This document shows positions 21,950 to 30,358 of a stretch of 61,759 nucleotides of DNA, piece by piece. The stretch covers positions 1-61,759 of the forward strand of contig NZ_NFIQ01000014.1 in the NCBI RefSeq assembly GCF_002159455.1, given 5' to 3'. The DNA is from Flavonifractor sp. An306. GTDB lineage: Bacteria > Bacillota > Clostridia > Oscillospirales > Oscillospiraceae. Made by a program: the position numbers and the translations under genes. The number at the start of each line of letters is the position of its first letter. The first letter of the stretch is position 1. Under the pieces are notes generated by a model. The model saw only the letters and a program-made list of their open reading frames with translations. It made no database searches and was not told the origin of the DNA.

Positions 21950-22147
21950 TTACTTCGCCTCAGCGGTGGTCTCCACCTTGCCGAACTCATGGCCCTTATA
22001 GGTCAAGCAGTTCTTGCACATCCGGTGGGGCAGGCGGAACGCACCGCACTTGGGGCAGGTGGTGACGCCGGGAGTCTCCAGCTTCCAAACGGAGCTGCGG
22101 CGCTTATTCCGGCGCTGCTTGGACACTTTACTCTTAGGGACTGCCAT
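21950..22147 (-). CDS. rpmF: Large-subunit ribosomal protein bL32
   Basis: 65 residues beginning MAVPKSKVSKQRRNKRRSSV, followed by a zinc ribbon with CPKCG and CKNCL pairs. This is the Cys-containing form of bL32. GGAGGTGTC precedes the start. It follows the DUF177 gene by 41 bp, the usual Firmicute pairing. Confidence 0.97.
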   Translation of the reverse strand: MAVPKSKVSKQRRNKRRSSVWKLETPGVTTCPKCGAFRLPHRMCKNCLTYKGHEFGKVETTAEAK

Positions 22148-22188
22148 TCATGACACCTCCTTAGGTTCATGCCCTGGCCGGGCAAAAC

Positions 22189-22692
22189 TTACTCATTCTC
22201 TTTATCCAACAGCTGCGCAAGTACAGCCAAACGTGGATCGATCTCTTTCCCGCAGTTGCAGGGGCCGTTGTTCAGGTCGGCGCCGCAGGTGGGGCACAGC
22301 CCCTTGCAATCCTCCGAACAGACGTGCTTGGCGTCCATGGACAACACCAGCGCGGTGGTGAAGAGCTCCGTCAGATCGGCATGGCCGTTTTCCAGCAGCA
22401 CGATCTCGTCGTTCTCCTCGTCCTCCAGCTCCTCCGCCAGCAGGGTGCTCACCGGCAGGCGCAACGCCTGAGAAAAGGGCTTCAGGCAGCGGTCGCACAC
22501 CAGCTCCAGGGTGGTTTCCGCCGTTCCCTCCAGCAGCAGGGCATCGGCCATATTGCGCACCGTACCGCTGACGCGGACAGGGTGAGCAAAGGGCTTTTCC
22601 CCATAAAAATCCAGCTGGGACAGGTCCAGCTCAAACTGGAACGGCAGGGACGCGCCGGGGACATGGATGATAGACCGGAGATCAAGTCTCAT
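22189..22692 (-). CDS. DUF177 (YceD) protein
   Basis: 167 residues from ATG 22692 (GAGGTGTATC upstream). It has the family layout: a beta-rich N-terminal half (KPFAHPVRVSGTVRN in frame), LVCDRCLKPFSQAL in the middle and a C-terminal CSEDCKGLCPTCGADLN zinc-like motif. YceD proteins accompany rpmF across bacteria and are linked to 23S rRNA or 50S assembly, without a settled mechanism. Confidence 0.9.
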   Translation of the reverse strand: MRLDLRSIIHVPGASLPFQFELDLSQLDFYGEKPFAHPVRVSGTVRNMADALLLEGTAETTLELVCDRCLKPFSQALRLPVSTLLAEELEDEENDEIVLLENGHADLTELFTTALVLSMDAKHVCSEDCKGLCPTCGADLNNGPCNCGKEIDPRLAVLAQLLDKENE

Positions 22693-22780
22693 GATACACC
22701 TCACACAATGGCACAGCAGACATTATACTGAAAATCGCCGTCCTTGTCAAATACTTTTTCACTTTTTCCGTAATTTATGA

Positions 22781-22786
22781 TATAAT
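22781..22786 (+). promoter_or_regulatory. -10 box of the pseudouridine synthase promoter
   Basis: TATAAT with a poor -35 (TTCACT) 17 nt upstream, about 46 nt before the start codon. Confidence 0.45.
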
Positions 22787-22832
22787 ACCGCTACTATCCC
22801 GGCCCACCGCCGGTTTTTCAGGAGAATTGCCC

Positions 22833-23792
22833 ATGAAGGAATTTACCATCGGCAAAAATGACGCCGGGCAGCGGCTGGACCGCTGGCTGGCCAAGACCCT
22901 GCCTCTGCTCCCCGGCCCCCTGGCCCAGAAGTACATCCGTCTCAAGCGGGTGAAGGTCAACGGCAAGGGCTCCCAGCGGGACGTACGGCTCCAGGTGGGG
23001 GACCTTTTGCAGCTGTATATCAACGATGAGTTTTTTGATCAGCCCCGGGAGGACAACGCCTTTCTGGCGGTGTTCAAGCCCAAGCTGGATATCGTCTATG
23101 AGGACGAAAACCTGATGCTCCTCAACAAGCGGCCCGGCCTTCTGTGCCACGCCGACGAGCACGAGAAGGTGAACACCCTCATCACCCACATCCAGGCCTA
23201 CCTCTATCAGAAGAAGGAGTGGAACCCCAGGGACGAGCACTCCTTCACCCCCGCCCTGTGCAACCGCATCGACCGGAACACCGGGGGGATCGTCATGGCG
23301 GCCAAGAACGCCGAGACCCTGCGGATCCTCAACCAGAAGATCCGGGACCGGGAGATCGCCAAATATTACCTGGCCATCATCCATGGGAAGATGACGCCCC
23401 CCCAGGGCAGGCTGGAGGGGTTCCTCCTCAAGGACGAGGACAAGGCACAGGTGAAGGTGTTCCGCAAGCCGGTGCCCGGCGGCAAGAGCGCCGCCACCTT
23501 ATATAAAACGCTGACCGTCAACCGGGGGCTTTCCCTGGTGGAGTGCGAGCTTCTGACCGGCCGCACCCATCAGATCCGGGCTCAGTTCGCCGCCGCCGGC
23601 CACCCTCTGCTGGGGGACGGCAAGTATGGCCGGGAGCGGGACAACAAGCAGTACGGCCGCTCCTTCCAGGCTCTGTACTCCTATAAGCTGGAATTTACCT
23701 TCCCCACCGACGGGGGTATTCTGGAGTATCTGCGGGGCAGGGTGTTCACCGTGGAAAAGGTGGACTTTGTGGAGGAGTATTTTCCCGAATAG
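22833..23792 (+). CDS. RluA-family rRNA/tRNA pseudouridine synthase
   Basis: 319 residues from ATG 22833 (AGGAGAATTGCCC upstream). An S4-like RNA-binding segment (AGQRLDRWLAKTLPLLPG, residues 11-70) is followed by the catalytic core with CNRIDRNTGGIVMAAKN, in which Asp147 is the expected nucleophile, and LTGRTHQIRAQFAAAGHPLL. The enzyme isomerises uridine in RNA. RluC/RluD type is likely from the S4 domain, but the target site cannot be told. Confidence 0.93.
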   Translation: MKEFTIGKNDAGQRLDRWLAKTLPLLPGPLAQKYIRLKRVKVNGKGSQRDVRLQVGDLLQLYINDEFFDQPREDNAFLAVFKPKLDIVYEDENLMLLNKRPGLLCHADEHEKVNTLITHIQAYLYQKKEWNPRDEHSFTPALCNRIDRNTGGIVMAAKNAETLRILNQKIRDREIAKYYLAIIHGKMTPPQGRLEGFLLKDEDKAQVKVFRKPVPGGKSAATLYKTLTVNRGLSLVECELLTGRTHQIRAQFAAAGHPLLGDGKYGRERDNKQYGRSFQALYSYKLEFTFPTDGGILEYLRGRVFTVEKVDFVEEYFPE

Positions 23793-24128
23793 GAAGCGCG
23801 CCTGCGCGGCGGGCGCCCCCTTTTCGGCGTCGAAAAGGGGGAAAAGACGGCAGGGGAGGGATTTCGATTTCCCTCCCCTGCACCCCTCCTTAAAACGACC
23901 AATCAGGGGGGCTGCGGCCCCCCTATTGGATGTACCCCCCGGGGCTAGAGCTCGCGCAACCCAAGGGGGAGATTCCAAAGAGGGGGAACCGCAGTTCCCC
24001 CTCTTGGCCGTTTTAAGGGGTGGATTATTAAGGCGGGGGAAATCGGAATCCCCCGCCTTAATTGGCCTTTGCCCACTTTCGGCCAGTCGAAAGTGGGCCG
24101 CCGGAGGCATCGCCTCCCCCGAAGGGAT
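23793..24128. repeat. Array of GC-rich stem-loops between genes
   Basis: This 336-bp gap has no gene but six to seven consecutive palindromes. Examples are AGGGGGGC-TGCG-GCCCCCCT flanked by CCAAT/ATTGG (about 23,900-23,930), GAGGGGGAAC-CGCA-GTTCCCCCTC (about 23,980-24,003), GGCGGGGG...CCCCCGCC (about 24,031-24,057) and GCCCACTTTCG...CGAAAGTGGGC (about 24,069-24,096). Stem lengths and tetraloop-like turns are similar. REP/BIME-like extragenic elements or decayed MITEs fit best. Confidence 0.7.
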
Positions 24129-24347
24129 TCATCGGGCGTCAAACAGCTTCTGAACGGGGACGCCCAGAACGTCGGCAATATCCAGCAACTTGGACAGGCT
24201 GGGGACAGAGTGGGCGGTCTCCACCCGCTGGAGATGCTGCTGGGTGATCCCCACCATTTCCGCCAGCTGCTCCTGGGTCAGTCCCTGCTGTTTCCGATAA
24301 TACATGATGTTCAGTCCGATCTGAACCATGGTTTTATAATGTTTCAT
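24129..24347 (-). CDS. Small XRE-family regulator
   Basis: 72 residues, essentially one helix-turn-helix: QIGLNIMYYRKQQGLTQEQL, AEMVGITQQHLQRVETAHSV, then SLSKLLDIADVLGVPVQKLF. It belongs to the short HTH proteins common in Clostridia that may be autoregulators or partners of mobile elements. Its upstream region contains a perfect 12-bp stem (24,356-24,390) that could be an operator or a terminator for rightward transcription. Confidence 0.85.
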   Translation of the reverse strand: MKHYKTMVQIGLNIMYYRKQQGLTQEQLAEMVGITQQHLQRVETAHSVPSLSKLLDIADVLGVPVQKLFDAR

Positions 24348-24355
24348 GCAGTTCA

Positions 24356-24390
24356 GCCTTCCCGTTTTTCCTCAGTGTAAACGGGAAGGC
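24356..24390. terminator. Perfect hairpin upstream of the XRE gene
   Basis: GCCTTCCCGTTT (24,356-24,367) and AAACGGGAAGGC (24,379-24,390) pair fully over an 11-nt loop, followed rightward by TTTTCTTTCTT. It reads as a rightward terminator but lies in the 5' leader of a leftward gene. Confidence 0.6.
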
Positions 24391-24483
24391 TTTTCTTTCT
24401 TAGGTACTGCTTTATTCTAAATACAACTTATTATATTGTATTTCGACTTTATATATGCTATTATAAAATCTGAGGTGATGGAT

Positions 24484-24678
24484 ATGTACTCCAACGAATT
24501 TGAAAAATGCTTCGCCGACTTTCTGGATCGCCACGAGTACGACGACGCGGAAAACGCCCTGTTCGCTATGGTACGCATCGCCTTTTCCGCCGGCTGGCAG
24601 GCCGCCGGCGGGGCTCCGCCCCAGTCCGAGCGCATCTATGAGCTGCTCCCCTCCGTCCCCCGTGATCCCCAACCGTAA
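24484..24678 (+). CDS. Small hypothetical protein
   Basis: 64 residues from ATG 24484; GAGG 8 nt upstream favours it over two earlier ATGs. The sequence (MYSNEFEKCFADFLDRHEYD, DAENALFAMVRIAFSAGWQA) is an acidic helical protein ending in a Pro-rich tail. It lies between the small XRE gene and the pot operon and ends ahead of the pot promoter. No family recognised. Confidence 0.6.
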   Translation: MYSNEFEKCFADFLDRHEYDDAENALFAMVRIAFSAGWQAAGGAPPQSERIYELLPSVPRDPQP

Positions 24679-24706
24679 AATCCCTGAAAAAAGTACGGTT
24701 TTATTA

Positions 24707-24735
24707 TTGACATTTTTCGCAAGAACATATATATT
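24707..24735 (+). promoter_or_regulatory. Promoter of the pot operon
   Basis: TTGACA (24,707-24,712), a 17-nt spacer and TATATT (24,730-24,735) give a near-consensus promoter. Transcription would begin near 24,742, just before the leader hairpin. Confidence 0.75.
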
Positions 24736-24749
24736 TGTTTCGTCAATAG

Positions 24750-24784
24750 GGCGTACCCAACCGCCGGTTTGGGTACGCCTTTTA
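24750..24784 (+). terminator. Leader terminator (candidate attenuator) before potA
   Basis: GGCGTACCCAA (24,750-24,760) and TTGGGTACGCC (24,769-24,779) form an 11-bp stem followed by TTTTA. It lies between the pot promoter and the potA start, so it would end most transcripts unless read-through is allowed. Confidence 0.65.
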
Positions 24785-24812
24785 CTACCTTTTGAGAAAT
24801 GGGGGAGGATAC

Positions 24813-25985
24813 ATGTCCAAGGAACTGATCCGCCTGTCGGATTGCTTCATGAAATTTGACGATGACGTCATTCTGGACCATATCAACCTTTATATCAACG
24901 ATAAGGAGTTCCTCACGCTGCTCGGTCCTTCCGGGTGCGGCAAAACCACGACGCTTCGTATCATCGGCGGCTTTCAGAAGCCCACCTCCGGCGACGTGTT
25001 TTTTGACGGCGTGAGGATTAATGACGTTCCCCCCCATAAGCGGAAGGTCAACACCGTCTTTCAGAAGTACGCTCTGTTCACCCACATGAACATTTTCGAG
25101 AATGTGGCCTTCGGCCTGCGGGTGAACAAGGTGCCCGACCCCAAGGATCCCAAGCGGATGATCAAAGTTCCTGAGTCCGAGATCAAGGAGCGGGTGGAGG
25201 AGGCCCTGGCCCTGGTGAATCTGGCCGGCTACGGCAAGCGGTCGGTGAACTCCCTCTCCGGCGGACAGCAGCAGCGGGTGGCCATCGCCCGGGCCATTGT
25301 GAACCGGCCCCAGGTACTGCTGCTGGACGAGCCGCTGGGCGCTCTGGATCTCAAGCTGCGCAAGGACATGCAGATCGAGCTCAAGCGGATCCAGCAACAG
25401 GTGGGCATCACCTTCATCTACGTCACCCACGACCAGGAGGAGGCCCTCACCATGTCCGACACCATCGTGGTGATGAACGAGGGCAAGATCCAGCAGATCG
25501 GCACCCCCGAGGACATCTACAACGAGCCCAAGAACGCCTTCGTGGCCGACTTCATCGGCGAGAGCAACATCATCGACGGCGTGATGCACGAGGACTTCGT
25601 GGTGGGCATGTACGGCCGGAAATTCAAGTGCCTGGACAAGGGCTTTGCCCCCAACGAGCCGGTGGACGTGGTCATCCGGCCGGAGGACATCGACATCGTG
25701 CCCGAGGCGGAGGGCCAGCTCACCGGCACCGTCACCGAGGTCACCTTCAAGGGTATCCACTATGACATTATCGTGGACTTCCGCGGCTTCAAGTGGCTGA
25801 TCCAGACCACGGACTACTCCCCTGTGGGGGCAAAGATTGGGGTGAAGATCGACCCCGACGGCTTCCACATCATGAAGAAGAGCCAGTACTCCGGCACCTT
25901 CGGCGACTACAGCTCCTACTCCTCCGAGTATGACGAGCTCAACGAGGACCGGTTGGAGGATGAGGAGGACGGCGATGAAGAATAA
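24813..25985 (+). CDS. potA: Polyamine ABC transporter, ATPase subunit
   Basis: 390 residues from ATG 24813 (GGGGGAGGATAC upstream). Walker [10 protein letters not shown] is at residues 38-46, the signature [14 protein letters not shown] about 143-156, Walker [13 protein letters not shown] after it, and the His switch in [12 protein letters not shown]-terminal TOBE domain follows. The last 35 residues form an unusual acidic Ser/Tyr/Asp/Glu tail. It powers spermidine/putrescine uptake. It overlaps potB by 11 nt. Confidence 0.93.
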   Translation: MSKELIRLSDCFMKFDDDVILDHINLYINDKEFLTLLGPSGCGKTTTLRIIGGFQKPTSGDVFFDGVRINDVPPHKRKVNTVFQKYALFTHMNIFENVAFGLRVNKVPDPKDPKRMIKVPESEIKERVEEALALVNLAGYGKRSVNSLSGGQQQRVAIARAIVNRPQVLLLDEPLGALDLKLRKDMQIELKRIQQQVGITFIYVTHDQEEALTMSDTIVVMNEGKIQQIGTPEDIYNEPKNAFVADFIGESNIIDGVMHEDFVVGMYGRKFKCLDKGFAPNEPVDVVIRPEDIDIVPEAEGQLTGTVTEVTFKGIHYDIIVDFRGFKWLIQTTDYSPVGAKIGVKIDPDGFHIMKKSQYSGTFGDYSSYSSEYDELNEDRLEDEEDGDEE

Positions 25986-26823
25986 GTGGCTGGCCGCCCC
26001 CTATGTGGTGTGGATGGCGATTTTTGTGGTAGCGCCGCTGATCCTGGTGGTGATCTTTGCCTTTACCGACAAGGCGGGCGGGCTGACCCTGGACAACTTC
26101 AGCAACATGGCCACCTATATCCCCGCCTTTCAGCACTCCTTTGTGCTGGCCATCGCCGCCACCCTGATCTGCATTCTCATCGGCTACCCCCTGGCCTACT
26201 TCCTGTCCCGGGAGTCCCTGATGGTGCGCAAGGTGGCTATGATGCTCATTATGCTGCCCATGTGGATGAATTTCCTGCTGCGTACCTACGCCTGGATGTC
26301 CATTCTGGACGACAACGGCCTGATCAACCAGTTTTTGGCCAACATCGGGTTTTTCAACCTGATCAACAGCATCTTTGGCACCAATCTGCAGTATATTCAT
26401 ATGATCAACACCCAGGGGGCCATTGTGCTGGGCATGGTGTACAACTTCCTGCCCTTTATGGTGCTGCCCATCTTCTCGGTCATCGACAAGATCGACCCCA
26501 AGGTGGTGGAGGCCGCCCAGGACCTGGGGGCCAACGGGGCCATGGTGTTCCGCAAGGTGATCTTCCCCCTGTCCCTGCCGGGGGTGCTCTCCGGGGTGAC
26601 CATGGTGTTTATCCCCTCGGTGTCCACCTTCGCCCTGTCCCGCCTGCTGGGCGGCGGCAAGACGCTGCTGCTGGGCGACCTCATTGAGATGCAGTTTTTG
26701 GGCAACGCCTACAACCCCCACCTGGGCTCGGCCATCGCCCTGGTGATGATGGTGATCGTGCTGGTCATGATGGCTGTAATGAACCGCTTCGGCGAAGGTG
26801 AAGAGGGGGTGGCGGTCCTGTGA
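25975..26823 (+). CDS. potB: Polyamine ABC transporter, permease B
   Basis: 282 residues from ATG 25975 inside the end of potA (GAGGAGGACGGCG upstream). Six membrane segments are visible, starting at [20 protein letters not shown], and the EAA coupling loop reads [20 protein letters not shown]. This is the PotB-type half of the transmembrane channel. It overlaps potC by 4 nt. Confidence 0.92.
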   Translation: MKNKWLAAPYVVWMAIFVVAPLILVVIFAFTDKAGGLTLDNFSNMATYIPAFQHSFVLAIAATLICILIGYPLAYFLSRESLMVRKVAMMLIMLPMWMNFLLRTYAWMSILDDNGLINQFLANIGFFNLINSIFGTNLQYIHMINTQGAIVLGMVYNFLPFMVLPIFSVIDKIDPKVVEAAQDLGANGAMVFRKVIFPLSLPGVLSGVTMVFIPSVSTFALSRLLGGGKTLLLGDLIEMQFLGNAYNPHLGSAIALVMMVIVLVMMAVMNRFGEGEEGVAVL

Positions 26824-27680
26824 ACAAGCATCGGATTCCCTCCCGGTTTTTCACGCTGCTGGTGTATGTGTTCCTGTACGCCCCCATTGTGCTGCTCATT
26901 GTGTTCTCCTTCAACGCCACCAAGAGCAACCGGGTGTGGGGCGGCTTCTCCACCCAGTGGTATGTGGAGCTCTTCCACAACACCCGCCTGCTGGGGGCTT
27001 TGCGCACCACCATCATTTTGTCGGTGCTGGCCGCCGTCATCGCCACCATTCTGGGCACCGCCGCCGCCATCGGCTTCTACTCCATGCGCCGGCGCTCCCG
27101 CACCGCCTTCCTGGCGGTGAACAACATCCCCCTGACCAACGCGGACATCATCACCGGCGTGTCCATGATGCTGCTCTTTGTGTTTGCCATCGGGGTGTTC
27201 AACGACAGCTTCCTCAGCGAGCTGCTGGGGGTGCGCTGGCGCACCGGCTTCGGCACCCTGCTTATCGCCCACATCACCTTCAACGCCCCCTATGTGATCT
27301 TGTCGGTGATGCCCAAGCTGCGGCAGCTGGACCCCAATATCTATGAGGCAGCCCAGGACCTGGGCGCCCCCGGCTTTCTGGCCTTCCGGAAGGTGATTCT
27401 GCCCGAGATCATGCCCGGCGTGCTCAACGGCCTGATTATCGCCTTTACCATGTCCATCGACGATTTCGTCATCAGCTACTTCACCAAGGGCTCCGGCGTC
27501 ACCACTCTGGCGGTGGAGATCTACACCATGGTGAAAAAGCCGGTGACCCCCGAGATCAACGCCCTGTCCACCCTGATGTTCCTGGTGGTGTTCGCCCTGC
27601 TGCTCACCGTCAACATCCGTCAGGCCCGGCAGGAGACCGCCTCCGCCCGGCGGAAGGCCAAGCTGAACCCCGGGCGGTAA
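26820..27680 (+). CDS. potC: Polyamine ABC transporter, permease C
   Basis: 286 residues from GTG 26820 (GTGA overlap with the potB stop). Six membrane segments begin with FFTLLVYVFLYAPIVLLIVF. The EAA loop is [20 protein letters not shown]. It pairs with PotB. Confidence 0.92.
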   Translation: MNKHRIPSRFFTLLVYVFLYAPIVLLIVFSFNATKSNRVWGGFSTQWYVELFHNTRLLGALRTTIILSVLAAVIATILGTAAAIGFYSMRRRSRTAFLAVNNIPLTNADIITGVSMMLLFVFAIGVFNDSFLSELLGVRWRTGFGTLLIAHITFNAPYVILSVMPKLRQLDPNIYEAAQDLGAPGFLAFRKVILPEIMPGVLNGLIIAFTMSIDDFVISYFTKGSGVTTLAVEIYTMVKKPVTPEINALSTLMFLVVFALLLTVNIRQARQETASARRKAKLNPGR

Positions 27681-27722
27681 GGCCGCCCCGTTGTGTGTGG
27701 TAACTTGCCCTTACGGGCTGGT

Positions 27723-27728
27723 TATAAT
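27723..27728 (+). promoter_or_regulatory. Possible internal -10 box before potD
   Basis: TATAAT about 34 nt upstream of the potD start in the 81-bp gap after potC. No good -35 is visible; if used, it would raise binding-protein expression above that of the membrane subunits. Confidence 0.35.
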
Positions 27729-27761
27729 TATTTCATTTCCGAAAGGGGATAAAGAAAGAAA

Positions 27762-28841
27762 TTGAAAAAGTCTCTCGCACTCCTGAGCGTAGCTGCTCTC
27801 ACCCTGGGCGCCCTGTCCGGCTGCGGCGGCACCCAGTCCGGTACCGCCGATGACCCCGGCGCCGCCGACAAGGGCGTGGTCAACGTCTACAACTGGGGCG
27901 TCTATATCGACGAGTCCGTGTTGGAGGACTTTACCGCCGAAACCGGCATCAAGGTGGTCTACGACACCTTCGAGAGCAACGAGGCCATGTACGGCGTCCT
28001 GAAAAATGAGGGCGCCAGCTACGACGTGGTGATTCCTTCCGACTATATGATCTCCCGTATGATCGAGGAGGATATGCTGGAGCCGCTGAACTTTGACAAT
28101 ATTCCGAATTTCGAGGATGTGGACCCCGCTCTGAAAAATCCGGACTACGACCCGGAGAACCTGTACAGCGTACCCTACATGTGGGGCCTGCTGGGCATCA
28201 TCTACAACACCTCCATGGTGGAGGAGACCCCCACCAGCTGGGATATCATGTTTGACGAGAACTATTCCGGCCAGATCCTGATGTTCAACAACTCCCGGGA
28301 CGCCATCGGCATCGCCCTGAAGCAGCTGGGCTACTCCTACAACACCACCGACGAGAACCAGATCAAGGAGGCCGTGGACCTGCTCATTGAGCAGAAGCCC
28401 CTGGTGCAGTCCTACGTGATGGACGACATCTTTGAGAAGATGCAGAGCGGCTCCGCCGCCATCGGCGCCTACTACTACGGCGACTTCCTCACCATGCAGG
28501 AGGTCAACCCCGACCTGGCCTTCTGCCTGCCCGAGGAGGGCACCAACCTGTATGTGGACGCCATGTGCATCCCCAAGAACGCCGAGAACAAGGAAAACGC
28601 CGAGATCTTCATCAACTATATGTGCTCCACCCAGGCCGGTCTGAAGAACTGCGAGGAGATCTGGTACTCCTCCCCCCTGCTCTCCGTCCGGGAGGAGCTG
28701 GACCCCGAGGTGTCCGGCGATCCCTACGCCTACCCCGACGAGTCCATCCTGGCCCAGTGTGAGAGCTTCAAGAACCTGCCCGCCGACACCCTGGCCCTGT
28801 ACGACAGCGAGTGGACCCGGCTGATGCTGGCCTCCAACTAA
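27762..28841 (+). CDS. potD: Polyamine ABC transporter, substrate-binding lipoprotein
   Basis: 359 residues from TTG 27762. A lipoprotein signal (KKSLALLSVAALTLGALSGC, lipobox LSGC at residues 18-21) anchors it outside the membrane. The mature part begins near VVNVYNWGVYIDESVLEDFT, the PotD/PotF opening, with later family motifs such as YDVVIPSDYMISRMIEEDML and NLYSVPYMWGLLGIIYN. It captures spermidine or putrescine for PotABC. Confidence 0.93.
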   Translation: MKKSLALLSVAALTLGALSGCGGTQSGTADDPGAADKGVVNVYNWGVYIDESVLEDFTAETGIKVVYDTFESNEAMYGVLKNEGASYDVVIPSDYMISRMIEEDMLEPLNFDNIPNFEDVDPALKNPDYDPENLYSVPYMWGLLGIIYNTSMVEETPTSWDIMFDENYSGQILMFNNSRDAIGIALKQLGYSYNTTDENQIKEAVDLLIEQKPLVQSYVMDDIFEKMQSGSAAIGAYYYGDFLTMQEVNPDLAFCLPEEGTNLYVDAMCIPKNAENKENAEIFINYMCSTQAGLKNCEEIWYSSPLLSVREELDPEVSGDPYAYPDESILAQCESFKNLPADTLALYDSEWTRLMLASN

Positions 28842-28850
28842 ACAGATAAA

Positions 28851-28890
28851 AACAATACGCCGCGGAACAGCCGTTCCGCGGCGTATTGTT
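28851..28890. terminator. Bidirectional terminator between potD and lysA
   Basis: An 18-bp perfect stem (28,851-28,868 with 28,873-28,890, AACAATACGCCGCGGAAC) with A/T-rich ends serves both convergent genes. Confidence 0.9.
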
Positions 28891-30153
28891 TTACTCCTCA
28901 AAGGTCAGGGTGGCGAAGTAGTCCTCCGGGGTCTCCGCCCGGCGGATCAGCCTGGCGGTGCCGTCGCTCTGGAGGAGCACCTCCGCCGAGCGCAGCTTGC
29001 CGTTGTAGTTGTAGCCCATGGAGAAGCCGTGGGCTCCGGTGTCGTGGATCACCAGCAGATCCCCAAGCTCCACCTCCGGCAGCATCCGGTCCACGGCGAA
29101 CTTGTCGTTGTTCTCGCACAGGCCGCCGGTGACGTCGTACTTGTGGTCGCAGGGGGCATCCTCCTTGCCCGCCACGGTGATGTGGTGGTAGGCACCGTAC
29201 ATGGCGGGGCGCATCAGGTTGGCGGCGCAGGCGTTCACCCCCACATATTCCTTGTAGGTGTGCTTGAAGTGGAGCACCTTTGTCACCAGGCAGCCGTTGG
29301 GCCCCAGCAGGAACCGGCCCAGCTCGGTACACAGGGCCACGTCCCCCATGCCGGCGGGCACCAGGATCTCCTCAAACTGGCGGCGCACCCCCTCGCCGAT
29401 GGCGGCGATGTCGTTGGCGGGCTGGTCCGGCTTATAGGGGATGCCCACTCCGCCGGACAGGTTGATGAAGCAGATATCGCAGCCGGTCTCCTGCTCCAGC
29501 TCCACCGCTAGGCGGAATAAGATCCCCGCCAGAGTGGGATAGTATTCATTGGAAAGGGTGTTGGAGGCCAGGAAGGCGTGAATGCCGAACCGCTTGGCCC
29601 CCATGGCCTTCAGCTTTTTGAAGCCCTCAAACAGCTGCTCCCGGGTAAAGCCGTACTTGGAGTCGCCGGGGGTGTCCATCACCTGGAAGCCCTCCGCCGA
29701 CGCCCCCAAGGTAAACACCCCGCCGGGGTTGAAGCGGCAGGAGATGGTCTCTGGGATCGTGCCGATGGTCTCCTTCAGAAAGTCGATGTGGGTAAAGTCG
29801 TCCAGGTTGATGATGGCACCCAGCTTGTGGGCCAGCCTGAAGTCCTCCGCCGGGGTGTCGTTGGAGGAGAACATGATCTCCTGACCGGAAAAGCCGCATT
29901 TGTCGGCCAGCATCAGCTCGGTGAGGGAGGAGCAGTCCGTGCCGCACCCCTCCTCCCGGAGGATCTTCAATATGGCCGGGTTGGGGGTGGCCTTTACCGC
30001 AAAATACTCCCGGAAGCCGGGGTTCCAGGCAAAGGCCGCCTTCAGCTTCCGGGCGGTCTGGCGGATGCCGTTTTCGTCGTACAGATGGAACGGCGTGGGG
30101 AACTGTTGGGTGAGCGCCTCCAGCTGCTCCTTTGTCACAAAGGGTCGTTTCAT
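28891..30153 (-). CDS. lysA: Diaminopimelate decarboxylase-like PLP enzyme
   Basis: 420 residues from ATG 30153 (GAAGAAGGTGACCCC upstream). Fold-type III decarboxylase motifs: FAVKATPNPAILKIL with the PLP lysine, GIHAFLASNTL where HxGS usually stands, FINLSGGVGIPY for the glycine-rich phosphate loop, and the C-terminal GGLCENNDKFAVDRMLP with the active-site Cys of the partner subunit. It would make lysine from meso-diaminopimelate. The altered HxGS and GGG motifs place it in a divergent subgroup; a different diamine or carboxy-polyamine substrate is possible given the pot operon next door. Confidence 0.8.
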   Translation of the reverse strand: MKRPFVTKEQLEALTQQFPTPFHLYDENGIRQTARKLKAAFAWNPGFREYFAVKATPNPAILKILREEGCGTDCSSLTELMLADKCGFSGQEIMFSSNDTPAEDFRLAHKLGAIINLDDFTHIDFLKETIGTIPETISCRFNPGGVFTLGASAEGFQVMDTPGDSKYGFTREQLFEGFKKLKAMGAKRFGIHAFLASNTLSNEYYPTLAGILFRLAVELEQETGCDICFINLSGGVGIPYKPDQPANDIAAIGEGVRRQFEEILVPAGMGDVALCTELGRFLLGPNGCLVTKVLHFKHTYKEYVGVNACAANLMRPAMYGAYHHITVAGKEDAPCDHKYDVTGGLCENNDKFAVDRMLPEVELGDLLVIHDTGAHGFSMGYNYNGKLRSAEVLLQSDGTARLIRRAETPEDYFATLTFEE

Positions 30154-30293
30154 GGGGTCACCTTCTTCTCTTTTTCGTTTTACTATAATAAAGGCAGGGC
30201 CGTTTGTCAATGCGCAGATCTACGACAGCCCTTCCCTTTTTTCTGCCGGTCTTGAGAAGGATACCCAAATTCCCCGCCCGCCATGCTTTTTTC

Positions 30294-30322
30294 TTGCTAT
30301 GGTCGGCGGCCTCTGGTATAAT
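30294..30322 (+). promoter_or_regulatory. Promoter of the uracil-type permease
   Basis: TTGCTA (30,294-30,299), 17-nt spacer and TATAAT (30,317-30,322) with a TG extension. The leader is only about 30 nt, so there is no room for a riboswitch or PyrR attenuator. Confidence 0.75.
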
Positions 30323-30358
30323 GATTCGAATTGAATCCAGGTAGGAGAGGAGATCGTT

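Noticed and set aside
20222-22153. 643-codon plus-strand open frame opposite der and DUF512
   Set aside because: It is the antisense shadow of well-recognised genes in GC-rich DNA; composition is His/Gly/Pro-rich and no ribosome binding site is present.
23793-24128. CRISPR array in the hairpin cluster
   Set aside because: The palindromes differ from each other and are not separated by equal-length spacers.
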